Program-made: the position numbers and the translations under genes
Source of the DNA: Pelagibius litoralis
GTDB taxonomy: Bacteria > Pseudomonadota > Alphaproteobacteria > Kiloniellales > Kiloniellaceae
NCBI RefSeq assembly: GCF_011683915.1
Contig: NZ_JAAQPH010000022.1
Span: 1 to 64,000 of the forward strand
Reading direction: 5' to 3'
DNA: 64,000 nucleotides
In this document: in pieces, positions 8,839-18,120 of the stretch
How the letters are laid out: every line of letters starts with the position of its first letter
How positions within the stretch are numbered: position 1 is the first letter of the stretch
The notes under the pieces: model-generated
Databases searched by the model: none
What the model was told of the DNA's origin: nothing
The model's input: only the letters and a program-made list of their open reading frames with translations

Positions 8839-10395
8839 ATGAGAACGGGGAACAGGGTCTTTGGGATATTGGGTCTGGCCGTCGCGGCGCTGGCTGTACC
8901 TCAGGTCGATACCGCGCAGGCTGAGACACTGCGGGTCGCGGTTAACACCTCCGACGTCGCCAATCTGGATCCGCATCGCGCCACCGCGACCGCCGACAAA
9001 GGCCTGGTCGGGTGGATGTTCAACGCCTTGGTCCGCTTTCCGCCCGGCAGTTCCAACCCCGCGGAAATCGAGCCCGATCTGGCAGAGAGCTGGAGCGTTT
9101 CCGATGATGGCCTGGTCTGGACTTTCAAGCTGCGTGAAGGCGTCAGGTTTCACGGCGACTGGGGCGAACTGAGTGCCGAGGACGTGGTCTACTCGTTGAA
9201 GCGCGCGGCGGACCCGGAGCGATCTTCCTTTGCCGGCACCTACGATGGTTTCGAAGAGATCACCGCCGTCGACCCCCGAACCGTACGTGTCGAACTGTCC
9301 TATCCGGTGCCGGGTTTCCTGGGTCTGGTGGCCAACTATCACGGTGGCAACATCGTCAGCAAAGCAGCAGCCGATTCTCTGGGTGCAGATTTCAACAGCA
9401 AGCCGATCGGCACCGGACCCTTTGCGCTCACCGAGCGGGTCACCCAACAGCATGTGCGCCTCGATGCTCATGGGGGCTATTTCCGCGGAACCCCGAAGAT
9501 CGAAACCATCATGTACCGTTTCATTCCTTCGGATTCGAGCCGGGAGCTGGCTTTCACCTCGGGTGAGCTGGATATCATCTACGGCAAACGCGAGCAGCGC
9601 TGGGTCGAGACGACGCGAAGGAACGATGAAGCCGAAGTCGATATCTTCCTGCCCGGCGAGTTCCGCACGGTGCATCTGAATCGCTCGGTGAAGCCGCTGG
9701 ACGACATCAAGGTGCGCAAGGCGATTGCTCACGCCATAAAGATCGACGACATCGTCGCTTATGTCGGTGCCGACGTCGGCCCCAAGGGCTGCTCGGTCGT
9801 GCCGACAGGCTATCTCGGCGAAGACTGCTCCTGGGGCTACGAATATGATCTTGAGAAGGCCAAGGCTTTGTTGGCGCAGGCCGGTCATCCCGACGGCTTC
9901 GAGATCACCTCGGTGGTGTCGAGCAACGCCTCGCAGTTGCCGATCATGGAGGTTATCCAGTCACAGTTGGCGGCAGTCGGCATCAAGATGAACATGAACG
10001 TGGTGGATCATCCGACCTATCATCAGCAGATCCGTCAGGACGCCAGCGCCATTACGTTTTATGGCGCCGCGCGCTTCCCGATGGCCGACAGCTACCTGAC
10101 GCAGTTCTACCACTCTGCCGCGACCGTCGGCACACCGACCGCGATCACCAACTTCTCGCACTGCGATGTGGCGGATGCCGAGATCGAGGCAGCGCGTCAA
10201 ACTGCCGACGAGGCAGAGCGCATGAAGCTCTGGGCCCAGGCACAGCAGAAAATCCACGACGCGGTTTGCAGCGTGCCGCTGTTCAGTTTGCTACAGGTCT
10301 GGCTGCGTGATGACGGCCTGGACTATGGCTACGCGCTTAAAGGTTCGATGAACCTGGCGCCGCCGATCACCGAAGCGACGACCATCAGTCGCTAA
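8839..10395 (+). CDS. ABC transporter periplasmic binding protein, peptide/opine family 5
   Basis: This 518-residue protein has a signal peptide (cleavage near TAQA-E) and the extended family 5 solute-binding fold typical of DppA/OppA-like proteins (NLDPHRA near the N-terminus, KPIGTGPF in the centre, DDIKVRKAIAHAI later). It should capture a di/oligopeptide- or opine-like compound in the periplasm and pass it to the permease and ATPase genes at 15318-19091. It stands apart from them with the LysR gene and four oxidoreductase genes between. The likely substrate is an N-substituted amino acid, inferred from those neighbours. An AGGAG ribosome-binding site supports the ATG. Confidence 0.88.
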   Translation: MRTGNRVFGILGLAVAALAVPQVDTAQAETLRVAVNTSDVANLDPHRATATADKGLVGWMFNALVRFPPGSSNPAEIEPDLAESWSVSDDGLVWTFKLREGVRFHGDWGELSAEDVVYSLKRAADPERSSFAGTYDGFEEITAVDPRTVRVELSYPVPGFLGLVANYHGGNIVSKAAADSLGADFNSKPIGTGPFALTERVTQQHVRLDAHGGYFRGTPKIETIMYRFIPSDSSRELAFTSGELDIIYGKREQRWVETTRRNDEAEVDIFLPGEFRTVHLNRSVKPLDDIKVRKAIAHAIKIDDIVAYVGADVGPKGCSVVPTGYLGEDCSWGYEYDLEKAKALLAQAGHPDGFEITSVVSSNASQLPIMEVIQSQLAAVGIKMNMNVVDHPTYHQQIRQDASAITFYGAARFPMADSYLTQFYHSAATVGTPTAITNFSHCDVADAEIEAARQTADEAERMKLWAQAQQKIHDAVCSVPLFSLLQVWLRDDGLDYGYALKGSMNLAPPITEATTISR

Positions 10396-11296
10396 GAAGG
10401 TTCCGGGAGATCTCCGCCGCCGCCTTTCGCGTTTCGTCCACAAAGGCGTCCACCAGGTCCATGTTGCGGGCCTCGCGTGGACGGCAGAGGAGGAAATCGA
10501 GGGGTGTCGGCGGGTCGAAGGGACGCACCACCACCCGGCCGCGCACCGATTCCAAAAGCAGGGGATGTACGAGCGTTACGCCAAGGCCGGCGGCGACCAA
10601 CTCGCAAACCGTCGGCGCCATGGACGCGTCGAGCCCGACGGTTGGTGTCAGCCCGAATTTCCTGAATACCGCGTCGATACGCAGTTGGGTGTGGCTGCCC
10701 GGGGAAAAGGAGATAAAGCGCTCCTCCACCAGGTCGGCCGGCGTGACCTTGCGTTTCTTCGCCAGGCGGTGGCCGATGGGCATGGCGCACACAAGGGGTT
10801 GGCTGATAAGTGGTTCGGCTTCGAAATGCTGATGATCGACTTTCATGGAGATAACGCCGACGTCCAGTTGACGGGCGATCAGCCAGTCGGCGATGAACTG
10901 CGACGAGCGTGCCGCCACGGAGACATAGGCGTTGGGGTGGCGCTTGAGGAAGCCGGCCACGGCTTGGCGGATAAAGGGGCCGGCCAGCCCGGGCATCACG
11001 CCGATGAGCAGGCGCTCATTGTCTTCGCGGCGGATCGACTCAACGGCGCGCTCGATCTGTTTTACGCCGGCAAAGATCCGATCGATCTCCTCATAGAGCC
11101 GCATACCGCGTTCCGTCGGGACCAGCCGGCCACGCCTGCGGTCAAAGAGCTGGAGACCGGTATCCTCTTCCAGGTGGGTCAGTAACTTGCTCGCCGCCGG
11201 CTGGGAAACGTGGAGCAGTTCTGCCGCCCGGCTGACTGTTCCGGTCTCAATGACGGCTTTGAAAGCCTCGATCTGGCGGAGGTTCGGGGCGCGCAT
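10385..11296 (-). CDS. LysR-family transcriptional regulator
   Basis: The 303-residue protein has an N-terminal winged helix-turn-helix (about residues 5-64, with RAAELLHVSQPAASKLLTHL) and a C-terminal LysR substrate-binding domain, the standard length for the family. It converges on the binding-protein gene with an 11-base overlap and is divergent from the oxidoreductase operon that begins at 11393. The usual logic of this arrangement is that it controls the divergent operon in response to the imported compound. The shared 11297-11392 gap would hold its operator. Confidence 0.9.
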   Translation of the reverse strand: MRAPNLRQIEAFKAVIETGTVSRAAELLHVSQPAASKLLTHLEEDTGLQLFDRRRGRLVPTERGMRLYEEIDRIFAGVKQIERAVESIRREDNERLLIGVMPGLAGPFIRQAVAGFLKRHPNAYVSVAARSSQFIADWLIARQLDVGVISMKVDHQHFEAEPLISQPLVCAMPIGHRLAKKRKVTPADLVEERFISFSPGSHTQLRIDAVFRKFGLTPTVGLDASMAPTVCELVAAGLGVTLVHPLLLESVRGRVVVRPFDPPTPLDFLLCRPREARNMDLVDAFVDETRKAAAEISRNLLSD

Positions 11297-11392
11297 CGGT
11301 ATAACCTTTTCGAATACACATGGCCAAAATATGCTTTTGAAATTCTACTCACGCTGTTGATAGCATGGCAACAAGCAACAGGAACGAAGCCC

Positions 11393-12520
11393 TTGCAGTC
11401 CGCTGAAGTGATCATTGTTGGAGCCGGAATGGTTGGTTCGGCCGTCGCCTACGGGCTGGCGCGGGCCGGTCGCCGCGTGCTCGTGCTGGACGGCGGCGAT
11501 GGGGACTTCAGGGCTGCCCGGGCCAATTTCGGTTTGGTCTGGGTTCAGGGCAAGGGCGCGGACATGCCGGCTTATCAGGTTCTGACGCGCGACAGCTCGG
11601 ACCTCTGGCCCCAGTTCGCCGGAGAACTGGCGGAGGTTGCCGGCGTGCCGGTCGACTACGAGCGCAAGGGCGGTTTGGCCTTTTGTCTCGGCGACAGGGA
11701 TTTCGAGGCGCGCGGGCTGGCGCTGCATCGACTGCACAATCAACTCAGCGCGGCGGAACAGGATTGCGAAATGCTCGACCGGGTCGCGCTTGAGAAACGG
11801 CTGCCGCGGGTTGAATTCGGCAACAATGTCAGCGGCGCCAGCTACTGCTGGCGGGATGGCCAGGTGAATCCGCTGCGGTTGCTGCAGGCAATGCATGCCG
11901 GGATCGAACGGCTTGGTGGCCGTGTACTGGCGGCTTGCGAGGTTTCGCAGATCGAGCGCGGGGAACAGGGGTTCCGGGTTGCCACGGCCAATCAGGTCTT
12001 TGGCGCCGACAAGGTTGTCATTGCCGCGGGCGTTGCCACCAAGGGCCTCGCGCTGCAGGTCGGCCTCGACGTGCCGCTGCGGCCGCAGCGCGGGCAGGTT
12101 CTGGTGACAGAGCGCATGGCGCCGTTTCTGCCGCTGCCTGCAAGCGGGCTGCGCCAAACCGCCGAAGGGACGGTGATGATCGGTGCGACGAAGGAAGAGG
12201 TCGGCCTTGATGCCGGCACGACCATGAGCTCGGCCGCCTACCTGGCTGATAAGGCGCTGCAGGTCGTTCCCAGGCTGGCCGGCGCCCGTCTGGTGCGCCA
12301 GTGGTCGGGTCTGCGGGTCATGACCCCCGACAGTTTTCCTGTCTATGCGCAATCGCAGAGTCATCCCGGCGCTTTCGCCTTGCTCTGTCATTCCGGCGTC
12401 ACGCTCGCTGCCTGCCACGCGGAGCGCCTGGCCGAGGCCATCGACAGAGGCGTTTTACCGGCAAACCTTGAACCCTTTCACCACCAGCGCTTTTCCCGTG
12501 ATGTTCGTCAGGCCATTTGA
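11393..12520 (+). CDS. FAD-dependent oxidoreductase, DAO/DadA type
   Basis: The protein (375 aa from this start) opens with a dinucleotide-binding fold (VIIVGAGMVGSAVAYGLARA) and follows the D-amino acid oxidase/glycine oxidase family layout, so it should oxidise a C-N bond of an amine or amino acid derivative. I chose the TTG at 11393 because AGGAA lies eight bases upstream and the flavin fold starts at once. The frame also opens at 11210, but that start lies inside the LysR gene on the other strand and adds 61 unrelated residues. The gene overlaps the next by 20 bases and begins an operon. Confidence 0.82.
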   Translation: MQSAEVIIVGAGMVGSAVAYGLARAGRRVLVLDGGDGDFRAARANFGLVWVQGKGADMPAYQVLTRDSSDLWPQFAGELAEVAGVPVDYERKGGLAFCLGDRDFEARGLALHRLHNQLSAAEQDCEMLDRVALEKRLPRVEFGNNVSGASYCWRDGQVNPLRLLQAMHAGIERLGGRVLAACEVSQIERGEQGFRVATANQVFGADKVVIAAGVATKGLALQVGLDVPLRPQRGQVLVTERMAPFLPLPASGLRQTAEGTVMIGATKEEVGLDAGTTMSSAAYLADKALQVVPRLAGARLVRQWSGLRVMTPDSFPVYAQSQSHPGAFALLCHSGVTLAACHAERLAEAIDRGVLPANLEPFHHQRFSRDVRQAI

Positions 12521-12797
12521 TTCCCAGCAGAAGGCGGTCCCGGTTGTCATCGACGGGGAGACCGTCATGGCGGCCGAAGGTGAAATGCTCGCCTCCGTGC
12601 TGCTGCGCACGGTGCCTTTCTATACCAGGACCACACCGGTCAGTGAGAGCCGGCGCGCGCCTTATTGCCTGATGGGTGTGTGTTTTGACTGCCTGGCTGT
12701 CGTCGATGGAGTCGCTTCGGTGCAGACCTGTCTGGTTCCCGTGCGTGCCGGGATGCGGGTGGAGCGCCAGCACGGCCGGCGCGAGGTGCCGCTGTGA
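12501..12797 (+). CDS. (2Fe-2S) small subunit of an opine-oxidase/HcnA-like dehydrogenase
   Basis: This 98-residue protein is a small ferredoxin-like chain with cysteines in the pattern C-x4-C-x2-C-x11-C (CLMGVCFDC, later QTC), matching the plant-type [2Fe-2S] loop found in HcnA and in the small subunits of opine oxidases. Such chains pass electrons between a BFD-containing flavoprotein and the catalytic DAO-type subunit. It overlaps the preceding oxidoreductase gene by 20 bases and the following one by four (GTGA), so all three are probably one translational unit. Confidence 0.85.
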   Translation: MFVRPFDSQQKAVPVVIDGETVMAAEGEMLASVLLRTVPFYTRTTPVSESRRAPYCLMGVCFDCLAVVDGVASVQTCLVPVRAGMRVERQHGRREVPL

Positions 12798-14194
12798 GCC
12801 CTGGCCCCGATGTGATCATCCTCGGTGCCGGCCCCGCGGGCATGGCCGCGGCGACCCGGCTTCGTGACTGCGGGGTCGCTGTCACGCTGATCGACGAGCA
12901 ACCGGCACTTGGCGGACAAATCTGGCGGGGCATAGAAACCAGCCACAACGGCCCTCTGGAAAATGCGCTTGGCAAGGACTACCGGGCCGGTGCCGGCCCT
13001 GCGGCGGTGTTGCGGGCCAGCGGCGCCGAATTGCGTCTTGCGGCGCAGGTCTGGCAGATCGAAGAGGGTTGGCGCGTCTTTGTGAAGACCGGCGATGCCG
13101 TCGGAATGGTAACTGCGCCGATTCTGCTGCTGGCCAGCGGGGCGCAGGAGCGTCCCAACCCTTTTCCCGGTTGGACGCTGCCGGGCGTGGTCAGCGTCGG
13201 CGGTGCGCAGATCATGCTGAAGACCTCCGGCCAAGTCCCTGAGAATCCGGTCTGGGTGGCCGGTTCAGGCCCACTGCCTTTGCTCTACATGACGCAGCTC
13301 CTGGCGCTGGGTGGCCGCCTGGCCGGGTATCTCGACACCGCGCCGCGCGAGAATTTCTCAAAGGCTTTACCGCATTTTCCCGCTGCGCTTACCGGCTGGC
13401 GTGATTTGTACAAGGGCGCCCGATGGCTGTGGCAGTTGCGCCGTACCGGCATCCCGGTCATCAGCGATGTGGCCGAGATCGAAGCCAAGGGCAACGACCG
13501 GCTAGAGACGATCGCGTACCGCCGCCGTGGCGGCGAGTGGATTTCGATGCCCGCTGAAGTCCTCTTGGCGCATGAAGGCGTGGTGCCCGGCGTTCACTTC
13601 ACCCTGGCGCTGGGTTGCGAACACGATTGGCGCGACGATCAGCTTTGCTTTGCGCCGCGGCTTGACGATTGGGGTGAAACCAGCCGCGAAGGCCTCTTTG
13701 TTGCCGGCGATGGCGCGGGTATCGGTGGGGCGGAGGCGGCCCGCCTTCGCGGTGAAATCACCGCTATCGGGATTGCCCGCCGTCTTGGCAAGTCGTCAGA
13801 AAGCGAAGCAGCGCGCCTCGCCAAATCGCCGCGCCGCGAACTGGCCCGCGCCCTTGCAACGCGCCCCTTCCTCGATGCGCTCTACCGGCCCCGGCCTGAG
13901 ATCTTCGTGCCGGCGGCGGAGACGGTCGTCTGCCGCTGCGAGGAGGTAACCGCCAAACAGATCCTTGATGCGGCAAGGCTGGGCGGCAGCGGTCCCAACC
14001 AGGTGAAGGCCTTCACCAGAGCCGGCATGGGACCCTGTCAGGGGCGTCAATGCGGATACACGGTTTCGCACCTGCTGGCACGCCAGCAGGACAAGAGCGT
14101 TGGTGACGTCGGTTTCTTCCATATCCGCCCGCCGTTAAAGCCGGTGTCGCTCGGCGACCTGGCAGCCCTGCATGTCGAGGAGTCGGCGCTATGA
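12794..14194 (+). CDS. NAD/FAD flavoprotein with C-terminal BFD-like [2Fe-2S] domain (HcnB/opine oxidase large subunit type)
   Basis: The 466-residue protein starts at a GTG that overlaps the previous stop. It carries an N-terminal FAD-binding motif (VIILGAGPAGMAAATRLRD), a central pyridine-nucleotide-disulphide oxidoreductase fold, and a C-terminal BFD-like cluster domain (CRCEEVT, then GMGPCQGRQCG). This is the layout of HcnB and of the A subunit of octopine/nopaline oxidases. With the neighbouring small iron-sulphur chain and DAO-type chains it should form a membrane-linked dehydrogenase that splits an N-alkylated amino acid. The true substrate cannot be read from sequence. Confidence 0.85.
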   Translation: MSPGPDVIILGAGPAGMAAATRLRDCGVAVTLIDEQPALGGQIWRGIETSHNGPLENALGKDYRAGAGPAAVLRASGAELRLAAQVWQIEEGWRVFVKTGDAVGMVTAPILLLASGAQERPNPFPGWTLPGVVSVGGAQIMLKTSGQVPENPVWVAGSGPLPLLYMTQLLALGGRLAGYLDTAPRENFSKALPHFPAALTGWRDLYKGARWLWQLRRTGIPVISDVAEIEAKGNDRLETIAYRRRGGEWISMPAEVLLAHEGVVPGVHFTLALGCEHDWRDDQLCFAPRLDDWGETSREGLFVAGDGAGIGGAEAARLRGEITAIGIARRLGKSSESEAARLAKSPRRELARALATRPFLDALYRPRPEIFVPAAETVVCRCEEVTAKQILDAARLGGSGPNQVKAFTRAGMGPCQGRQCGYTVSHLLARQQDKSVGDVGFFHIRPPLKPVSLGDLAALHVEESAL

Positions 14195-15321
14195 TTGCCT
14201 CGGTTTACGATGCCGTGGTCATCGGCGGCGGCCTGCATGGGCTTTCGGCGGCGCTGCACCTCGCTCGTGGTGGCGCGCGTGTGACCCTGCTGGAGCGCTC
14301 CTGGCTGGGCCGCCATGCCTCGGGCGCTTCGGCGGCCGGTGTGCGCACCCTTGGCCGCGACTTCGCCGAGGTGCCGCTTGCGCTGGAAGCCATGACCATG
14401 TGGCACGAGATTTCGGCCCTGGTCGGGGACGACTGCGGGTTTCACGCCCACGGTCAAGTCAGGGTCGCCGAGAACCGGGCGGAGCTGCAGGTGCTGGAGC
14501 AACGTCACAGCGCGCTGCGAAGCCTTGGTTACGATCACGAGGAGATCGTCGATGCCCGGGAACTGAAGCGCCTGCTGCCCCATGTCGCGCCCCATTGTAT
14601 CGGTGCTGCCGTGGCGCGGGACAACGGTGCCGCCGATCCCCACCGCACGCTGCGGGCTTTTCGTCGCGCCGCGGAAGCCGCTGGCGTCACGCTGCGCGAG
14701 AACTGCGGGGTCGAAGCGATCGAACGGGCGGGAGAATGCTGGCGCCTGCGCACCGCCTGCGGGGTGTTTGAGGCGCCGAACCTGGTAAATGCTGCCGGCG
14801 CCTGGGCGGGAGAGGTGGCGGCCCTGGTCGGTGATCGCATCCCGCTGGGCACCAAGGCCTCTATGATGATCGTGACCGAACGTATGAACCCCTTGGTCAA
14901 ACCGGTGGTCAGTTCTGTTGGCCGCCCGCTTTCTCTCAAGCAGACAGACCAGGGAACGCTGTTGATCGGCGGTGGTGTTCAGGGGCGCTTTGACCTTAAG
15001 AAAGAGGAGGCCACGGTTGATTTCGCAGCTCTGTCGAAGGCCGCGCGGACGGTGAGTGAGCTCTTCCCGGTCGTTCGCGACGTGCGGATTGTACGCGCCT
15101 GGGCCGGGCTGGAGGCCAAGACGGTCGATCTCTTGCCGGTTATCGGCCTCTCGCCGAATGCGCCGGGCGTCGCCCATGCCTTTGGATTTTCCGGTCATGG
15201 TTTCCAGCTCGTGCCGGTGGTCGGTGCGGCGATTGCCGAGTTGGTGCTGCACGGTGGCACCAATCGTCCGATTGCCGCCTTTGACGCGCGCCGCCTGATG
15301 GCCAAGGAGGCCGCGGCATGA
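14191..15321 (+). CDS. FAD-dependent oxidoreductase, HcnC/opine oxidase catalytic subunit type
   Basis: This 376-residue DAO-family flavoprotein starts with AVVIGGGLHGLSAALHLARG and carries the family's C-terminal FAD contact region (GFSGHGFQLVPVVG). It overlaps the HcnB-like gene by four bases (ATGA) and the first permease gene by four. It is the second DAO-type subunit in the operon (the first begins at 11393). The set may hold a catalytic chain of the heteromeric enzyme plus a separate oxidase that acts on its product. Confidence 0.85.
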   Translation: MIASVYDAVVIGGGLHGLSAALHLARGGARVTLLERSWLGRHASGASAAGVRTLGRDFAEVPLALEAMTMWHEISALVGDDCGFHAHGQVRVAENRAELQVLEQRHSALRSLGYDHEEIVDARELKRLLPHVAPHCIGAAVARDNGAADPHRTLRAFRRAAEAAGVTLRENCGVEAIERAGECWRLRTACGVFEAPNLVNAAGAWAGEVAALVGDRIPLGTKASMMIVTERMNPLVKPVVSSVGRPLSLKQTDQGTLLIGGGVQGRFDLKKEEATVDFAALSKAARTVSELFPVVRDVRIVRAWAGLEAKTVDLLPVIGLSPNAPGVAHAFGFSGHGFQLVPVVGAAIAELVLHGGTNRPIAAFDARRLMAKEAAA

Positions 15322-16256
15322 TCCGCCACGTCATCAAGCGCTTGCTGCTTGCCGTGCCGACCCTGCTCGCCATGCTGACCGTGATCTTCGTGCTGGTGCG
15401 CTTGGTGCCCGGCGATCCGGCCATTGCCATGCTCGGCGACCAGGCGACCGAGGCCTCGCTGCAGGCGATGCGCAGCCAGCTCGGTCTCAACGAGCCGATC
15501 CACGTGCAGTATGTCGACTTTCTCGCCAGGGCGCTGAGCGGCGACTTCGGCCGCTCCATGACCAGCGGCCGCACGGTCCTTGAGGAGGTGCTGCAGGTGT
15601 TGCCCTACACCCTGGAGCTGACGGCGGCGGCTCTTTTCATCGGGGCGCTCCTGGGTCTGCCGCTGGGTACCTGGGCGGCGCTTCGGCGCAATGCCTGGCC
15701 GGACTACGCAAGCCGGATTATCTCACTGACCGGCCTTTCTCTGCCGGGCTTCGTTTCCGCCATTCTGCTGCTGCTGGTCTTTGCCGTTCACCTTCGCTGG
15801 CTGCCGGTCATGAGCGCTGCTGCCAGCGACCCTGTCGATCATCTGCGCAATCTGGCGCTTCCTGCCTTAAACCTGGGTATCATCATGGCTGCCTACATAA
15901 CCCGCGTCACCCGCTCGTCGATGCTGAACGTGCTGGGCGAGGACTACATTCGCACGGCGCGCGCCAAGGGCGTCAGCCAAACCCGGCTGGTCCTGCGTCA
16001 TGCACTCAGGAACGCGCTGGTCCCTGTAGTCACCGTGGTAGGGCTTTATTTCGGCACGTTGATCGGCAATTCCGTGCTGACGGAAATCGTCTTCACCCGG
16101 CCCGGCCTCGGCAAACTCATCCTCGGCGCCCTGACATCGCGCGACTACACCCTGCTGCAGGGCTTGATGGTTGTTTTCGCCGCCTTCATCATCACCGTCA
16201 ACACCCTGACGGATCTGGCTTATGGCCTGATCGATCCCCGTGTGACCTACGACTGA
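15318..16256 (+). CDS. ABC transporter permease, DppB-like
   Basis: The 312-residue inner-membrane protein has an N-terminal segment typical of the DppB/OppB family (RLVPGDPA after the first helix), about six membrane helices, and the cytoplasmic EAA-type loop that contacts the ATPases (GEDYIRTARAKGVSQTRLVL). It should form the translocation channel with the product of the next gene. It overlaps the upstream oxidoreductase gene by four bases and the next permease gene by one, so it lies inside one operon with the catabolic enzymes. Confidence 0.92.
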   Translation: MIRHVIKRLLLAVPTLLAMLTVIFVLVRLVPGDPAIAMLGDQATEASLQAMRSQLGLNEPIHVQYVDFLARALSGDFGRSMTSGRTVLEEVLQVLPYTLELTAAALFIGALLGLPLGTWAALRRNAWPDYASRIISLTGLSLPGFVSAILLLLVFAVHLRWLPVMSAAASDPVDHLRNLALPALNLGIIMAAYITRVTRSSMLNVLGEDYIRTARAKGVSQTRLVLRHALRNALVPVVTVVGLYFGTLIGNSVLTEIVFTRPGLGKLILGALTSRDYTLLQGLMVVFAAFIITVNTLTDLAYGLIDPRVTYD

Positions 16257-17134
16257 TGGCTGATACCACCACCCTTTCCGCGCCGCGACGCTCCAACGCG
16301 ATCCTTGCGACCCTGCGGCAGAATAAATTGTCATGGGTCGGTCTTGCGCTGCTCGCCGCCATCGTCTTCATGGCCGTTTTCGCACCGCTCTTGGCACCTC
16401 ACGATCCGCTGCAACAAAATATCATCCATCGCCTCGAGCCGCCTTCGGCCGAGTTTCTCCTGGGCACCGACTCTTTCGGGCGGGACGTGTTGTCGCGGCT
16501 TATCTACGGCGCGCGTATTTCGCTGATGGTCGGTTTCGTTGCCGTCGCCATCGCCATGTTCGTGGGTTCGACCATCGGCATTCTGGCGGGTTACATCGGC
16601 GGGCTGTTCGACCAGATCGTCATGGGCATCGTCGACGTCATGTTGGCTTTTCCGACGTTGCTTCTCGGCCTGATGATCGCCGCCATGCTGGGGGCTAATC
16701 TGGAGAACCTCATCATCGCCATTGCCTTTACCGAGATGGCGCCCTTCGCCCGTGTGGCACGAGCACCGACCATCGGCCTGAAAGAACGTGATTTCGTCGA
16801 GGCCGGGCGGGCCCTCGGCTTCGGTCCCCTGCGCATCATGGGGGTTCATATCCTGCCCAACATGGCCTCCGATGTGGTGGTCATGGGATCTCTCTGGATG
16901 GCCAGTGCGATCCGCATGGAGGCCTCGCTCAGTTTCATCGGCCTGGGGGTGCAGCCGCCGACGCCGACCTGGGGCGGTATGATCCGCGAGGGCTTCGAGA
17001 ACATCCTGACTGCTTGGTGGTTGGCGATTTTCCCCAGCCTGGCCATTCTTGTCACGGTGCTTGCGCTCAATATTCTCGGCGATGCGCTGCGCGATGCCAT
17101 TGACCCGAAGCTGCGCTCGGAGAACGCGGCATGA
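16256..17134 (+). CDS. ABC transporter permease, DppC-like
   Basis: The 292-residue second permease has an N-terminal OppC-type segment (APHDPLQQN, then LLGTDSFGRDVLSRLIYGAR), about six membrane helices and an EAA-like loop (ERDFVEAGRALGFGPLRIM). Its ATG shares the last base of the previous stop codon. With the DppB-like partner it should form the heterodimeric membrane pore served by the binding protein at 8839 and the two ATPases that follow. Confidence 0.92.
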   Translation: MADTTTLSAPRRSNAILATLRQNKLSWVGLALLAAIVFMAVFAPLLAPHDPLQQNIIHRLEPPSAEFLLGTDSFGRDVLSRLIYGARISLMVGFVAVAIAMFVGSTIGILAGYIGGLFDQIVMGIVDVMLAFPTLLLGLMIAAMLGANLENLIIAIAFTEMAPFARVARAPTIGLKERDFVEAGRALGFGPLRIMGVHILPNMASDVVVMGSLWMASAIRMEASLSFIGLGVQPPTPTWGGMIREGFENILTAWWLAIFPSLAILVTVLALNILGDALRDAIDPKLRSENAA

Positions 17135-18120
17135 CCGATCCGGTGCTTGACGTGCGGGGGCTGCAAAGCGAATTCCGGATTGCCGGGCGCTGGTATCCTG
17201 CGGTGCGCGACTTCACGCTGGCGGTAGAGGCCAACGAGACCGTCGCCCTTGTCGGCGAGTCAGGGAGCGGTAAGAGCGCCACGGCGCTTTCGATTCTGCG
17301 CCTGTTGCCGGCGGTTGGCGCACGGATCGCCAAGGGCTCCGTGATGTTTGCCGGGCAGGATCTGGCGCGTCTGTCGGAGGCGGAGATGATCCGCCTGCGC
17401 GGCGAGGCCATTGCCATGATCTTTCAGGAGCCGATGACCTCTCTCAATCCGACCATGACCGTTGGGGCGCAGATTGCCGAGGTCATCGAGATCCATCGGG
17501 GCAGTACGCGTCGTTCCGCCATGGCAGAGGCGCTGCGCCTTTTGGAGGAGGTGCGCATACCGGCTGCGCGCCAACGTTTGAACGACTACCCGCATCAGTT
17601 TTCCGGCGGCATGCGCCAACGGGTGATGATCGCCATGGCCTTGGCTTGCCGGCCCAAGCTGTTGCTGGCCGACGAGCCGACCACGGCGCTCGATGTGACG
17701 ATCCAGGGGCAAGTCCTGGCGCTGTTGAACGAACTGAAGCAGAGCTATGGCATGTCGATCCTTTTCATCACCCACAATCTCGGGGTGGTCGCGCAGATGG
17801 CGGACCGTGTGGCGGTTATGTATGCGGGGGAGATCGTCGAGTTTGCCAGTGTGAACAAGATCTTCGAGCAGCCGTCCCATCCCTATACCGAAGTGCTCTT
17901 GAAGGCGATGCCGCGGGTCGACCGGGACAGTGCCGGGCTGGAGCCGATCACCGGCCAGGTGCCGGGCATCACGGCGCTGCCCGTGGGCTGCGCCTTTGCG
18001 CCGCGCTGCCCGTTGCGGCAACCGGACTGCGATCGCCACCCGGCCCTGGCGCCCTTGGCCGCGGAGGCCGATCACGTAGTACGTTGTGTTGTCCGCGCCG
18101 GGCAGGAGGCAGCCGTATGA
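17131..18120 (+). CDS. ABC transporter ATP-binding protein, DppD-like
   Basis: The 329-residue ATPase shows Walker A ([10 protein letters not shown]), the ABC signature (FSGGMRQRV), Walker B (KLLLADEPT) and a C-terminal oligopeptide/dipeptide extension with a cysteine cluster ([14 protein letters not shown]) that in this family binds an iron-sulphur cluster. It overlaps the permease upstream and the second ATPase downstream by four bases each. It should drive uptake as a heterodimer with the next protein. Confidence 0.93.
   Translation: MTDPVLDVRGLQSEFRIAGRWYPAVRDFTLAVEANETVALVGESGSGKSATALSILRLLPAVGARIAKGSVMFAGQDLARLSEAEMIRLRGEAIAMIFQEPMTSLNPTMTVGAQIAEVIEIHRGSTRRSAMAEALRLLEEVRIPAARQRLNDYPHQFSGGMRQRVMIAMALACRPKLLLADEPTTALDVTIQGQVLALLNELKQSYGMSILFITHNLGVVAQMADRVAVMYAGEIVEFASVNKIFEQPSHPYTEVLLKAMPRVDRDSAGLEPITGQVPGITALPVGCAFAPRCPLRQPDCDRHPALAPLAAEADHVVRCVVRAGQEAAV

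Noticed and set aside
8773-9888. Minus-strand 371-aa frame across the binding-protein gene
   Set aside because: The plus strand has a signal peptide, a ribosome-binding site and family 5 motifs. The antisense frame has none.
14047-15252. Minus-strand 401-aa frame across the HcnC-like gene
   Set aside because: It is a shadow of a well-supported FAD oxidoreductase with four-base overlaps on both sides.
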